Counted from the stretch's first letter, positions 34,161 through 46,170 are shown. The stretch: DNA of 64,000 bases from Arabidopsis thaliana (GCF_000001735.4 NC_003074.8:11408101-11472100); one strand, 5' to 3'. Made by a program: numbers and translations. The notes: generated from the letters alone by a model not told the origin.

Positions 34161-34333
34161 ATCAAACCTTGAGTGGCAGCCATAACAGAGAGAAGAAGAA
34201 AGGTTCGCATCTTTCATAATTTTTGCCCCTCCTTTCTTGTGTGATTTACATAACGAATAATTAATTAGTGATTTTTTTTTGTTTTGTTGTTAACTATTTT
34301 CTACGTATTTATATGATTGTTATGCTTTTAGAT

Positions 34334-35450
34334 ATGACAAACAACGATGCATCTTCTTCTCAAAGAGAGGTAAATACTTTTTAATGCTTTTATTTCAGAA
34401 TAAGTTAGAATTAGTTAGGTAAATACTTCGTGTCATAGATTATTATTAAATTGACAGATCAAGTTTCTCAAACATTCATAGAGTTAGTTCTATCTCAACT
34501 TGATAAAGAAAATTGGATAGACACTTTTTAAGTAGAGAAGGGAAACTAAGTGTGAGGAAAAGTTTCAAAGAAGCTATTGGATCTGATTTCGTATGGAAAA
34601 CTTTTGGAAATGATCTTCAAAATTTGAAGCTCTGGTATGACTGCTACCGTTGACTATGCGGCTCCACCGGAGTATCCATCAATCATAGCACATGAATAAT
34701 AACCATGGATAAAGAATGGTGGGATTCTCGAATACAAGTAAACATTTCATTATATATATTAAATTATTTTTTCTTTTATTTTAGAACTTTAATACGTAAG
34801 TATAGATAATAATATACAAATCTTTTTAAAATATTTAGGAAACTCAACTGGCTAAACGATTTCGTAAGAGAAGTTTAGCCAATGAAGATTTCTTAGAAAG
34901 AATGTTTACTGGATCCCATATTGGAGTTCAAGATGGATGGTGAGTTGGAAATGGCCCTGATGTGTATCGTCCTCAACGTACATATGATACTCAAGGACAA
35001 GTTGATATGAACACAACTTATGTTGGTGAGGATTCATAGGTGCCGTTATCTACTCCAGAAGATGCATAAAATCAGACCAATCAGTCAACACAAGGCACCA
35101 TTAATCCACCTTCCAATGAACGATCACATTCTGATCACCGAAGTAAACGTAAACGTGGGGCATCGAACATTGACAATCGGACTGATCTATCAAAAGCTTT
35201 CCCTGAACGATCAAATGCAATAACAATGGCAGCAACTGAGATGTCATCCGTAATGACATCTGACGTAACCATGGCTGCACGACGGATACATCAAAATTCA
35301 GAGATTGAGTTTGGCTCAATATTCTATTCGGATGCCAATAATTTACTTTCGAATGATGAAGTTGCTCGAAGATGGTTTATAGGGATTCAAGAAAAAAAGT
35401 TTGCACTTCTTTATCTCAACCAAATGATTGGTCGTAAACATGACGAGTAA
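34334..35450 (+). pseudogene. Harbinger ORF1 (Myb/SANT-like DNA-binding protein), decayed
   Basis: The first exon begins MTNNDASSSQRE at 34334. After an intron-like gap, FIELVLSQLDKENWIDT (about 34470) matches the Myb/SANT-like (Myb_DNA-bind_3 type) domain of PIF/Harbinger accessory proteins. The part near 34860-35030 (FLERMFTGSHIGVQDG, then GPDVYRPQRTYDTQGQ) and a Lys/Arg segment (SDHRSKRKRG) lead to a C-terminal ARRWFIGIQEKKFALLYLN ending at 35450. Several stops and frameshifts are present (TAG near 35037, TAA near 35067). In active elements this protein cooperates with the transposase for nuclear import and end binding. Confidence 0.7.
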
Positions 35451-35696
35451 TCATTAAAAAAAAATCATCTGTCTTTGCTTTAGGATTTTTTGGGAGGGGC
35501 TTTTGATTTCATATATTCTATTTGATTTTCTAAATGTTATTGTATTGGTTTTCTCTTAGTTCACATCTTATCGTATTTTATATATTTCTTACGTTTTTAT
35601 GTGGTGTTAAATACAAATAGTACAATTGTTTTGGCAAATGGTGGAGGATGACATTGAAGATGATTCTAAATTATTAGATAGTTTAGAATAATAAAT

Positions 35697-36785
35697 ATGG
35701 TGAAGCAACCATTGTGTGCTCATCCCAACTGCGGTCGTCAATTTGTAGAAGATCTAATACACGGTCATCCATACAAATGTGACTTTCTCCTGAGAATGCG
35801 TCTCAAAGTATTTTTTGATCTATGTGAGATCATAGAAAAAACATACAAGATCAGATCTTCTCAAAATTTGTCTGTGAAAGAAAGTGGAGCAATATTTCTC
35901 TATATTTGTGGTCACAATGCGAGTCAACGTAGTATCATGAGAATGTTTGGACATTCGCAAGAGACCATATGCAGAAAAATTTATGAGGTGCTTAATGTAA
36001 TGGAGCTTATGGCAATAGATACGTTTAAGCCGGATCCTACGAATATCACTCAAGTTCATCCTAAATTGCAGTCCGATAAATAATATTGGCTGTAGCTCAT
36101 AGGAATTGTTGGTGCAATGGATGGCACACATGTGCCTGCTATGGTCTCAGGACGAGATCACCAACGATACTGGAATAGAAAAAGCATATGCAGCATGAAT
36201 ATTCTAGCAGTATGTAACTTTGACATGTTATTTACTTACATATATGTAGGTGTTTTTGGTTCTGCTCATGACACAAAAGTGCTTTCTTTAGCTATGGAAG
36301 GCGATCCTAATTTTCCGCATCCACATATAGGTAAATATTACCTTGTTGATTCAGGATATGCGCTACGTCGAGGGTATTTGGGACCATTTAGGCAAACTTG
36401 GTACCATCACAATCAGTTTCAAAATCAAGCACCACCCAATAATCATAAAGAAAAGTTTAATTGGCGTCATTCTTTACTTCGTTGTGTCATTGAAAGAACA
36501 TTTGGAGTGTGGAAAGGAAAATGGAGGATCATGCAAGACCGGGCATGGTATAACATTGTAACAACAAGAAAGATCATGGTAGCAACTATGGCACTACATA
36601 ACTTTGTATGGAAATTAGGCATACCAGATCTCGACTTTGATATTGATTGGATGCAAGATAATGATCATCACCCTACTTTAGATGATGAGGATGAAACAGT
36701 GGAACAAGACATGACTGGTTCGAGGCAACACATGGAGGGATTTCGCGATGAGATTGCAATGAGTTTATGGAATTCTAGTAGGTAG
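35697..36785 (+). pseudogene. Harbinger transposase (DDE_Tnp_4), two in-frame stops
   Basis: The first segment 35697-36083 has the N-terminal helix-turn-helix-like region (YICGHNASQRSIMRMFGHSQETICRKIYEVL). The second, 36117-36785, is in the same frame and contains the catalytic acids: Asp in GAMDGTHVPA, Asp in YYLVDSGYALRRGYLGPFR and Glu in VIERTFGVWKGKW. It ends in an acidic tail and AMSLWNSSR. The only visible breaks are TAA at 36081-36083 and TAG at 36093-36095, directly before the first catalytic Asp, where family members usually have a short Tyr/Phe-rich linker. Otherwise it is remarkably complete, so the element has decayed recently. Confidence 0.85.
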
Positions 36786-37389
36786 GTGTGAGCATTGTTT
36801 TATTATTATTGAAAAACTCATAAGCTAATAAGTTTTCTTTTAATACACATTTATTAATTTTATTTAAGTTTTAGATGGTATTTTTTTTATTTAGTAGTAA
36901 AAATATAAAAGAAAAATCCAAATATATACCTAATATTTATCTCATGTTTTCAATTTAAAAAAATAAAAGCTGTTTTTACCAATCATGCTTTCATTTAATT
37001 TTACAATCTAAATTCTACAGATACATCAAAAAAATCTACAGACAAATTTCTACAACTAAAATCCTAAAGCTACAACCACAACCAATCAGGCTCATAATGG
37101 TGTTAAAGTAGAAAATTTCGAATCTAAACTATGATTTATTATTCATATATCATAGTTAAAAAATAAAGTATAGATTTTGTGTTGAAATGTAATATCTTTA
37201 GTATCTTGGATAATACACAATCTTTATTGTTGTCGTGGCATGAACATTCATAAGAACTAAATTTTTTTTCCGTTTGTTTACTTATTTATAAAAAGCTTAA
37301 GAAACACAATCTTTTTTATTTGGATATTTGTTGAGTACAAGAGAAGAGGAAGTACGATTTCACAAATAAGCATCATCCAAACTAATACA

Positions 37390-37785
37390 TAATATGAAAA
37401 AACCAAAAAAACTTCTTGTAAATTCTTTAAAAATCTTTTAAAAACCCTTGTACATCTTTTAAAACCCTTTAAAGCCCTTTAAAAATCTCTTGTAAATCTT
37501 TTAAAACCCTTTTAAAATCACTTGTAAATCTTTCAAAACACTTTCATCCCTTTCAAAACACTTTTAAACCCTTTCAAAATCTTTAAAAAACATTTGTAAA
37601 TCTTTTAAAGCCCTTTAAAATCCCTTGTAAATCTTTTCAAACCCTTTTAAAATCTCTTGTAAATCTTTTAAAACCCTTTTAAAATTCCTTGTAAATCCTT
37701 TTAAAATTCCTTGTAAAGAATTTAAAACCCTTATAAAATCCTTTGTAAACCTTTTAAAACCCTTTTAAAATCCCTTGTAACTCTA
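37390..37785. repeat. Tandem repeat, about 32-bp unit
   Basis: About a dozen imperfect copies of CTTGTAAATCTTTTAAAACC followed by CTTTTAAAAT. The array ends exactly at the first E2F-like site. Confidence 0.85.
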
Positions 37786-37863
37786 TTTCCCGCCAAAAAA
37801 CATTTTTTTGCGAGAAAAATAATTTGAGGGAAAATTTTGTTTTCGAAAATTTTTGGCGGGAAA
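37786..37863. promoter_or_regulatory. Inverted pair of E2F-type sites
   Basis: TTTCCCGCC at 37786-37794 and its inverse GGCGGGAAA at 37855-37863 both fit the E2F consensus TTTSSCGS. They are embedded in inverted CCCGCCAAAAA/TTTTTGGCGGG sequence, so they may be ends or cores of a small transposon. Transposon-borne E2F sites are known in Brassica species. Confidence 0.5.
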
Positions 37864-38042
37864 ATTGTTTTGGAAGATTTTAGGCGAAAAAATATTAATA
37901 TTTCATTTTGTTAACTTAAAACAATTTCTAAATAGGGGTAAAATGGTCATTAAAAATTTAAAGAAGGTAGAAATGAAAATGGCTAAAAAAAGGGTAGAGT
38001 TGAAAAGGGGCATCTTGAAAAGGGCATTTAGGAGAATTTTTC

Positions 38043-39040
38043 TTTTATAACAATGTAACAACTGATTGTTTTTCTGTAATCAAATTTCACACTTTCTTTC
38101 TGAAAATAATGACTCCAAGGTAAGAACGGTCCGAAACATAGAATCTTACGAAAGTAAATCGACTAATAAATTAATACTTGATAAATTAATAACCTCTATA
38201 AATTAATAAATTCTTCCGGTCCGGAGTAGAGACCAGTGTAAAAAGTGACACAAATCGATAAATTAATAAGATAATAATGTTTTTTGAAAATCCTATGTAA
38301 ATTTATAGTCCCATAAATATCATAAATTAATAATTATATAAATAAATCAACTATATATATATTATATGTAAAAACTTTTCTTGAAATATATTTTTAAATT
38401 TATATTTGTTCTTATTTGAATTTAGTTTTAATATTTTACTGTATCAAAAACTTTTGGTGTTGTTTTCTAGACATGATTATTATTTTTTACTTGTAATTGG
38501 ATGTAGAAAGATATTTTCTATAATGTTTGAAATCTTATAGAATTTATTAAAAAGTTACTAAATTAGGAAAATCTCTCCATAAATTAATAAATTTTGCAGT
38601 CACAACATTATTAATTTATAGAGGTTTTACAGTATTTTCATTTGAACATAGAGGAAATATTATTTTAATTTTTACTTAAATATAATTTAACGTTAAATAT
38701 TTTTTTTAAAATTGAATTTTTTACTATCTTTTTTTTTTAATCTAATTTTAAATTATATTCAAGAAAAAAATAAACGTTTATACATATACATGTAACTTTG
38801 TCTTAAATAAATTAAAGAACTCTAAGGTGTTCTTCTTGATCCAAACATTTGAATCCTAAGAATTTTTTACGATCATCTATATAGAAACATTAATTTTATA
38901 ACAATGTCACAACCAATTGTTTTTTGTAATCAAATTTCACACTTTATTTCAGAAAATAATGAGTCCACGGTCTGAAACATTAAATCTTACGAAAGTAAAA
39001 CGACTATTGTCATTTGAAAACAGAGGAAATATTATTTGCT
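38043..39040. repeat. Direct repeat pair downstream of the UGT gene
   Basis: 38043-38165 plus 38633-38670 matches 38893-39040 (TTTTATAACAATGTAACAAC, then ATCTTACGAAAGTAAA, then CATTTGAA(C/A)A(T/C)AGAGG). The distal copy holds the Emigrant MITE and the proximal one is empty. Confidence 0.8.
38166..38632. mobile_element. Emigrant-like MITE (mariner/pogo type) with TA duplication
   Basis: The right end GAGGTTTTACAG, preceded by TATTAATTTATA, is the inverse of the Emigrant terminus CAGTAAAACCTCTATAAATT; the left end is partly degraded but keeps CCTCTATAAATTAATA. Flanking TA at 38164-38165 and 38633-38634. The duplicated flank near 39003 reads CGACTATTGTCATTTG, the empty site, and confirms the insertion point. 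Confidence 0.8.
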
Positions 39041-39077
39041 ACCCAAAAAAAAAAAAGTTTTTAATTTGATCAAGTTT

Positions 39078-40424
39078 TCAATTCTTACTGTGGATATGAT
39101 TCTCTAATTCGTCAACAAACTTATCAGCATAACTACTCAACAATCCAGGACTAACCAAAGTTTCCTTCAGTTTCTTATGATTCCTCCTCACTAGATTCCC
39201 AATCTCACTATTTTTATCCATCACAGATTTGACCGTATCCCTCAAGCTCTCCTTCGAAAACCAACCAGTAATTTCATCTCTCTTTACTTTCACGGAGACC
39301 TCGAGTTCTTCGGTCAACAATCTCGTTGTGAGAACTTGATCAACCAATTGTGGAATAAACACAATCTGGCAATCACTAACCAAAGACTCCCACATTGAAC
39401 CGAACCCGCAATGGTTCACAAAGCAACCTATTGATGGATGAGACAATATCAAAGGTTGTTCCACCCATCCTCCCCAAACAATTCCACGCCCTTTAATCCG
39501 TTCTTCGAACCCTTCTGGTAATGCTTCTTGAATCGTTGAAGACCCTCTCGGTGGCATAACCGCTACCAAAAAAGGTAGACCCGTGAGCTCCATTCCTAAA
39601 CAGAGTTCTTGAAATTGATCTATCTCGAAAAAGAAATGGGTGCCAAACGCACAGTACACTACCGAGCTTGGTTCAAATCCGTTTAACCAATTATTCCATC
39701 GATCTTCTAGCGGCTTACCACTCTTCCCTTGTGGATCAAGGAACATTGGACCGGTTAAGAGAACTTTTCTCTGACATTGTCTTTCGATGAAATCACATAA
39801 GTTACCTTCGATTTCTGCACATGTCCTTATGGCAATGACGTCGCAGTTCTTAAGGCCTGTGGTGACTCGATCAAAGAGAAATTTGCGGGTGTTTGCGAAG
39901 AGTGAATAGATGTTAGCGTCATGTCCACGTAATGCTACTTTTGATGAAGGAAACCCAGGTGGAGGAGAACCTAATTCAGCACGAGGAGCGAAAAACATAG
40001 CTATAAAAGCTGCCGATATGATCTGGTAACTTACACTTTTGATTCCTAATTCTTTTGCCATTTGTGGAATCCAATCAACAAAATCGAAGAAAATTAGGTC
40101 AGGTTTCAAAGAACGAATCTTAACTTCAATCTGTTCGCGTAGAAGATCCATGGCATCAGCGAGGACTCTCTTAGATGAGTTCGGGAGATCCGCGGTTGTC
40201 TCTGCGCCAACAGGGAGACCATCAACATGAGGAAGAGTAACATTCTCGAAGTGAATGCTGTTTGGGAACAAGTTGAGAGGTTCGAGTTGTTTCTGAGCTT
40301 TCTTGGGAGCCAAGAAAGTAACCCTATGACCTTTTTCAGCTAATTTGTTAGCTAGATGAAGATACGGAATCATATGACCAAAACCAAACCATGGATAAAG
40401 AAAAGCATGAAACTTTGACCCCAT
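39078..40424 (-). CDS. UGT79B10: UGT79B-family UDP-glycosyltransferase, intact
   Basis: Single-exon gene of 448 residues, normal for the family. It transfers a sugar from a UDP-sugar to a glycoside; characterised UGT79B members add a second sugar (xylose, glucose or rhamnose) to flavonol or anthocyanin 3-O-glucosides in the cytosol. The N-terminal acceptor domain begins [17 protein letters not shown], with catalytic His at residue 17. The C-terminal domain holds the PSPG sugar-nucleotide box at residues 320-363 (WVEQPLIL...[10 protein letters not shown]...LVDQ), ending in Gln, and the HCGFGSMWE variant typical of UGT79. The start is the only Met giving the family N-terminus. By position beside a BAHD malonyltransferase it may be the counterpart of Arabidopsis At3g29630 (UGT79B10, from memory). 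The family call is secure; the exact orthologue and substrate are not. Confidence 0.93.
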
Positions 40425-41639
40425 TTTCCTTTCCCCTAAATTGTCAAAACCTAAAACAAGAAACTCAAACGAAATAAAAACTTTGTATTTTCTTTCTAAG
40501 AGAAAAAACTGTTATGTGATTGATGCTTCTCGTCTATTCAGGATACCACTACATGAAGCAATGAACGACTAATTTAATGGTATTTTAGGTTAAGTGTGAT
40601 TATCAGTGAATGGTTAGTTGAATTAGGTGGGAATTATTAGTTTACTTTAATATATAAAACCAAATTATTGGTTTACTACTTTACTTGTTTCATGTGTTAG
40701 TGTGGTTGTCAAGAATGGTTGTGGTTGCCTTTTCATTTTTGTCCTTATAGAAAAATTGTTTGAGTAAATTTCATTAATGTATTACGTCAAATAGTTGCAT
40801 ATTTTAAAGAAGGCATACGTTTTATCACATAATAAGATAATTGGCCGACAAAAAAAAAACAAGGCATAGAGACACGTATAAGATTTTTAATCATAAAATA
40901 TAATGTATTTAAATATTTAAATGTTATGTATATTTAACTTTTTCTCGCAATTTTGTTTTTGATATTCGAATGAGGTTTTCTTTATTACTATCGACGGATA
41001 CATTGGGATTTTGGAAAGAAATTATTCATTGAAGAGTAAATAATTTTGTACACGCTCAAACTTTTTAATGACAATGTATTTTCTCCTACGTGATCGAGGT
41101 TATCTGATGATCTCTTCTATTATAATATATTATTTGGTTTACATTTTGTGATTGAAAGTTTTAACTTAACAGCTTTAACAAATAAAAAATGTTTAAGACC
41201 ACGATAAGGGTTTACTATGTTGGAATTATGGTTTAGATATGAGAAAATAATATTGCAAATGAAGAAAAACAACATTGTTGTAGAGTAAACACAATATGTT
41301 TTTCTAGAAACGTTAGAAAAGATTTCTAAAAGCTTTTGAAAGTTTCCAAATTTTTTATCTTTCAAGTGAAGAAGATGGACATTATTTATACAGTGTAAAC
41401 ACGTAATTTTATAAAATTATGTTTTTGTTATCCACAAGCAATGTGCTTTCTTCAATTCAAAGGTATTTTCGTAAATAAAATGTATTATATGCTGAAGTTG
41501 AACAGTAACATTCCGAAAATTCAAAAGAATCTTTGAAGCATTACTATAATAAAAATACTAAAATTTGCAAAATATACAAAGTTGAAATCTTGTGTAAACT
41601 CCAAATCTTAAAAACAAAATAAATTAAACTTTAGAAAGT
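40425..41639. other. UGT upstream region and AT-rich spacer
   Basis: No gene. The first ~250 bp upstream of the UGT start presumably hold its promoter and leader, but I see no convincing TATA box at a standard distance on the minus strand. Beyond 40700 the sequence is featureless and AT-rich. Confidence 0.35.
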
Positions 41640-43826
41640 CTACCAAGTCTCGCTCTACGAATAACAAACTCTAAACCTCAGCTGCATACCGCTTCTCGTC
41701 AATGCTCTCTGCACGGAATCAGAACTTATGTGAGTGAAAAATCGCTCAGTAAGACTACAAACCCGAAGAACAAGTACCAACACGGTCTGATCCCGCACAG
41801 AATAATATTTACGTGTTGGTACTAACAAACATAGTTTCAATTCAATTAATTTTAAATAAAGTAAAGCACGTCAGAACTTATGCTAGCAAAATACATAATT
41901 AAATCATAAGAACATAATAATATCATCAGACAGAATAATAACCTCAGAACAAAACGAGCATGTATCCATCAATGCACGTCGGAATGGTACAACTGCAGCA
42001 TTAGTCGACCCAAACCATATACTGACAGAATATTTACATAATATACTCGATAGAGATGTTGGCCCCTAACGAGGTGATAAAGAAGTACGGTCCACGGAAT
42101 TAACCGACCTCAATCCCACTAACAAAATACATAATAATCTGTTGGCGATGCCGACTACCACAGATTGCACAATAGAGCTGTAACAACCCGTCCCGTGGGA
42201 CCCGCCCACGTGGACATACTCCTCCACGTGGCATCATGTTGGCTCTGTATCGCATCGATCCTAACCTCTCTCCTTGGGCCACCTAAGCCCACAGGTAGGT
42301 TATTGGTGCGCTTGGCGTTCCACGAACTCAAGACCTCACCCTATAACAACGTTCCCACAAGACAAGCTGTTACCAATTGATCTAAGTCGACTTTTATATA
42401 ACAACCCGTCCCGTGGGATCCGCCCACGTGGCCATAGTCTGTCACGTGGCATCCTGTTGGCTCTGCAGCGCATCGCCCCATGCTGATACTGGTCTTAACA
42501 GAATAACATATCTTATTATCATAATATCCAAATTAATTATCGAATCAAACAAATAAATTTTCAAAAATTAACCTTCAAATAATTTAATTGATTATTTAAA
42601 CTCACATTTAACATATTATACGAATGTACCAGTCTTAACAGAATACCATATTTTATTTCTAAATAGAATAACATATCTTATTACCAAAAAACATATTCAT
42701 ATTAGTTTATCTAGATAACCAAATTAATTTTTACAACTTATCATGCAACTAATTTAATTAATTAGTTTTCTCCCTCCTAAAATATTATACAACGGAATAA
42801 TATCTAAAAGGGATTTAGAACTCACCTGACAAAGATATTCAGATATTCAGATCGAACGAGTGATCAACCGTAATTCCGGACACATTCCAAACCACCAAAC
42901 AATTTACCTAAATTCAACCGTTAATAAAAAAAATACCTAAACTACACCATCGGAAAGATAATTTCAAGTGAAATCTAGAACAGGTATCTGATTTGCCAAA
43001 ACCGGTTTAAAAAGAGCCGAACCGGTCAGAATTGCTATGGGTTTAAAATCAAAACTCAATCAATTCCAAATTAGATTTCAAAATAATATTCTCCATAGAC
43101 ATAAAATTCCAGAACCGGTTTTAAAACCTTAAGAACCGGCTTAAATAAATTGCGATTTGACTATGAATCAACAAAATTTGAAATATTTACCAATCAGATT
43201 CCGATCGTTTTCGACTTTCGTTTGGTGAATTTTCAGCGACGTTGGTTTTTTATTGAAGAGAGCTTTCTAACAAGGTATAGATCAAGTTCTAATTCTTCCT
43301 GAAACGAAATCCACCATTAAAGAGCTTGAAGCTCACTTCCATGGAGAAAATTTGAATAAGGAAGAAGATGAGGCTTACCAAACTCTTGTACCAAAGCTGA
43401 ATACAACCCAGAACTAAAGCTCTAATATGAAGAAGCACGATCAACCTAACTCACAACAAAATCCGATCACAAGTTGCCCTAAAATAATCAAATCGAAGTT
43501 GATGAAGAAAGGTCTTGAAATCTCATCAAAACTTCCAATTCATTGTAATCGGCTTCTAAATCGTTGGGGCTTTAAAACGCATATATATACGATATATTAG
43601 GGTTGAGAGATAGAGATTTGAGTTGCCAAAAACTATCCCTCTGATTTTGGAACGATGAACTCGAGTTGCCCTCATTTTTTTTCGTTTTTGCAGTTTAGTC
43701 TCTGAACCTTTCTTTATTTAGAGATTTTGTCTTGGACTTTTGAATCAATCAGAAATCTCCCTGAAGTTATACAGTTTTTAAATTATCAAATTAACTTTTC
43801 CCCTCTTTCAAATTTGGGGTGTTACA
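41640..43826 (-). mobile_element. Minus-strand Ty3-type LTR (solo or remnant)
   Basis: On the minus strand it begins TGTAACACCCCAAATTTG at 43826, with a TATATATATGCG box near 43580 and a leader-like region. No gag or pol follows on either side, so it is a solo LTR or a remnant. The inner end near 41640 (GCGAGACTTGGTAGAC on the minus strand) is approximate. It holds a short internal duplication with G-boxes (42181-42480). Confidence 0.5.
42179..42480. repeat. Duplicated G-box module flanking a tRNA-like segment
   Basis: Two ~80-bp copies (42183-42262 and 42399-42478) begin TAACAACCCGTCCCGTGGGA and end TGTTGGCTCTG followed by CGCATCG. Each has two CACGTG cores: 42207, 42225, 42425 and 42443. 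The DNA between them on the minus strand reads GACTTAGATCAATTGGTAAC, then GAGTTCGTGG, resembling tRNA A and B boxes, so a SINE-like insertion is possible. Confidence 0.55.
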
Positions 43827-44404
43827 TGAATTACCCACAGCAAGAAACTGAAAAAAGTTGAAAGTCGCATGTTTGATGAGGGCCGGCCCAGACCTAAAAC
43901 GTAACAAACATGTGCTTTAAACATTAAAATATATTTAATTTTTAAGAGGCATCATAATTACAAAATCGTCTATTGTGCAGTGGTATTTGTCAATTCAAAA
44001 ATTTGAATGTGGCGGGTTCAGAATCTGAACTACGCAAATTTTAGAAATTGTTTAGGGAAATTTGTAAGTACAACCAACAAAAATTTAATAATTAAGTAAC
44101 TAACCTAATAAAAAAATCTCATATGATATTCTCCATATTTTTCATATTAAGACTATTTTACCCTTATATTCATTATAGTCTTTCATCTCTTATCTCTCAA
44201 TTTTTTGTTTATACCAACTTAACAAATATTTTTCTAGAATGTTACTATTATTAATAATTTTGTTAATTTCACAAATCAAAACCTAAATTTCATTACAAAA
44301 TTTATAAAATTTATTGCTTGGGTTCCTTATATACTATCATTTCTTAGGGTTTAGTTTTATCTATTTAAAAACAAAAATCTTGTAGATATAAATACAAATA
44401 GGAA
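43827..44404. other. AT-rich spacer, no gene
   Basis: No ORF. The palindromic GGGCCGGCCC near 43882 resembles the tip of a hAT element, but no partner end was found. Confidence 0.35.
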
Positions 44405-44509
44405 ACCCACTACAAAAAACAAGGGATCTAAAGTCACTTTTTAAATGAGTATTATTATCAAAAGGCCCATTATCTCTCTAGACCTAAAAATCCTCTCCCT
44501 TCTCTCTAA

Positions 44510-45430
44510 AAACAAAAGGAGCTGCCGCCTAGGTTTTTCCGGTTTCGGTGGCTTCCACAGCACCGGAGCCGGTGAAACTCTTTCTCTTTCTTTGTTTTAT
44601 CTCTTTCCTTTGGCACATCTATGATTTTTCTTCCAACGGAATCAATTCTAGTTTTCTAGATCTAGATTTTTAAAGCTTAATCTCCTCATCCTTGGGTTCT
44701 TGATGTTTGGATCTTTTGTCTCCGCCATTCTTAGCACCAGTTCTGGTCGTATCCTTCTTGGCAGAGGCAGTCTTCAACCGGTTCTTCACTGCCTCAGATG
44801 AAGATTTTTCACCATCGTAGATCTAGATCTTCTTCCTTTCTTCAAGAGACATTCTTTGTGTCTCTAGGCTTTGGATGTGTCTCACTGCCTCCGTGGCTCC
44901 TTGGAGCAGTATAAAGTGGATCGCACGGCACTTTCATTCGGTTTTATCTTGTGGTAAAGGAGATTCTTGTATTATAATCCGTTTGTGTGTTTTTGTAAGT
45001 CTCAAATTTGTTTTAATTTGCTAGGTTTAAGTTTTGTTAAATCTTTTTTTGGATATCTAGATGCTGATCCGGGAAGTATTAATGGATGTTGTTAGTTTAT
45101 TTGTTTGGGTTTTCCCCTTTGTTTACCTTGTTTAGTCTTTGTCTCCGGGAGTTTTCTGTTACTCGCCGGCTAATGTCTCCGGGAGGTTTTTGTTACTCGC
45201 CGGCTAATGTCTCCGGAAATGTTCATGTTCTTGCCGGCTTTATTGTCACAGTGGAGGAATCGATCACAATCTTTTGTAGCCTGCCTAGGGCTACTCTTTT
45301 TAGCTATAGAATCTCTTTGAAGTTCATAAATGCATTACTTAGGTGTAGTGATTTTTCTGTAGTTGATTGTCCTCATTCCTTTTGTGCTTTTGTAAACAAC
45401 TTGATGTGTTATATCATATGAATCATTCAG
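44510..45430 (+). other. GC-richer foreign-looking segment inside the CACTA left end
   Basis: It lies between two blocks of CACTA subterminal repeats and differs from them in composition. It begins GAGCTGCCGCCTAGG and reads like a 5' leader (TTCCGGTTTCGGTGG, CTCCGGGAG). It contains three tandem copies of a ~34-bp unit, CTCGCCGGCTAATGTCTCCGG type (45140-45235). It might be a captured gene leader or a retroelement 5' end. The 111-residue frame at 45086 is unconvincing. Confidence 0.4.
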
Positions 45431-45949
45431 ACGAAAAAGTCACTTTTTAAATACCCTAACGTCAGTTTAAAACTAACTCTAACAATATAAAGTCACTTTT
45501 CAAAATGACTTAACAAGTGATGACGTTAAGTGTTTTAACATCACTTGAAAAACTAACTTTAAAACTAACGTCAAAAGATACAATGGGCTTTAATTCTTTA
45601 ATGGGCTTTAATTTTTTGTCTGAATGCAAAACACATTTGCATTTACACTTATGTCTTGTCTGAATCCAAATACATATTTTCTGAATTCTTTACATTTTGT
45701 CCGAATCAAAGCTGTAAATAAAACAAGGGACAATAGCCAAAAGAAATCAAATATCTCAATAGTAAGAACAATACATAATATATAGTTTCATGTTTAGAAA
45801 GTCAAATAGAAAAATACAAGAATATTGTTTGGTATACAATTGCCTTGTTCTCTTTCAATTTCTTTTTCAATCTGATATGCACATCTTCTTGTACCTCTTC
45901 TGAAGCATATCTGAAATGAAACAAAAACATATATGGCAGTCTCAATTTT

Positions 45950-46170
45950 TCTCATTTTTACAACTACAACTTTAGACAATAATAACACTACTTGTCCCTT
46001 TTGATTCCTTAACTATAATTTAGCCTTAACTACAAACGAGAATCACTATAACAACAAGATCTTTTTATTCCACAACTACAACTTAGACGATAATAACACT
46101 ACTTATACCTTTTGATTCTTTAACTACAACTTAGCCTTAACTACATACGAGAATCACTATAATAACAAAA
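45950..46170. repeat. Tandem duplication, about 115 bp
   Basis: ACAACTACAACTTTAGACAA through ACGAGAATCACTATAACAAC is repeated once with a few changes (46072-46165), within the 3' intron region of the Transposase_24 gene. Confidence 0.75.

Larger units (their letters stand above)
33879..37093 (+). mobile_element. PIF/Harbinger transposon with both ends and 3-bp target duplication
   Basis: Terminal inverted repeats GGGCCTGATTGGTTGTG (left) and, inverted, GAGCCTGATTGGTTGTG (right) are flanked by the 3-bp duplication ATA (33876-33878 and 37094-37096). The 3.2-kb element carries ORF1 (Myb/SANT-like) and ORF2 (DDE transposase), both plus strand and both broken. An (AT)n microsatellite lies at 34118-34157. 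Confidence 0.88.

Noticed and set aside
37390-37785. Regularly spaced 32-bp repeats resembling a CRISPR array
   Set aside because: Units are contiguous and degenerate with no unique spacers, in a plant nuclear context.
42290-42400. Possible tRNA gene on the minus strand
   Set aside because: A/B-box-like motifs only; no complete cloverleaf with acceptor stem and anticodon loop could be drawn.
45086-45421. 111-residue frame MLLVYLFGFSPLF
   Set aside because: Runs through the CCGG-rich minisatellite inside a CACTA element; no recognisable domain.
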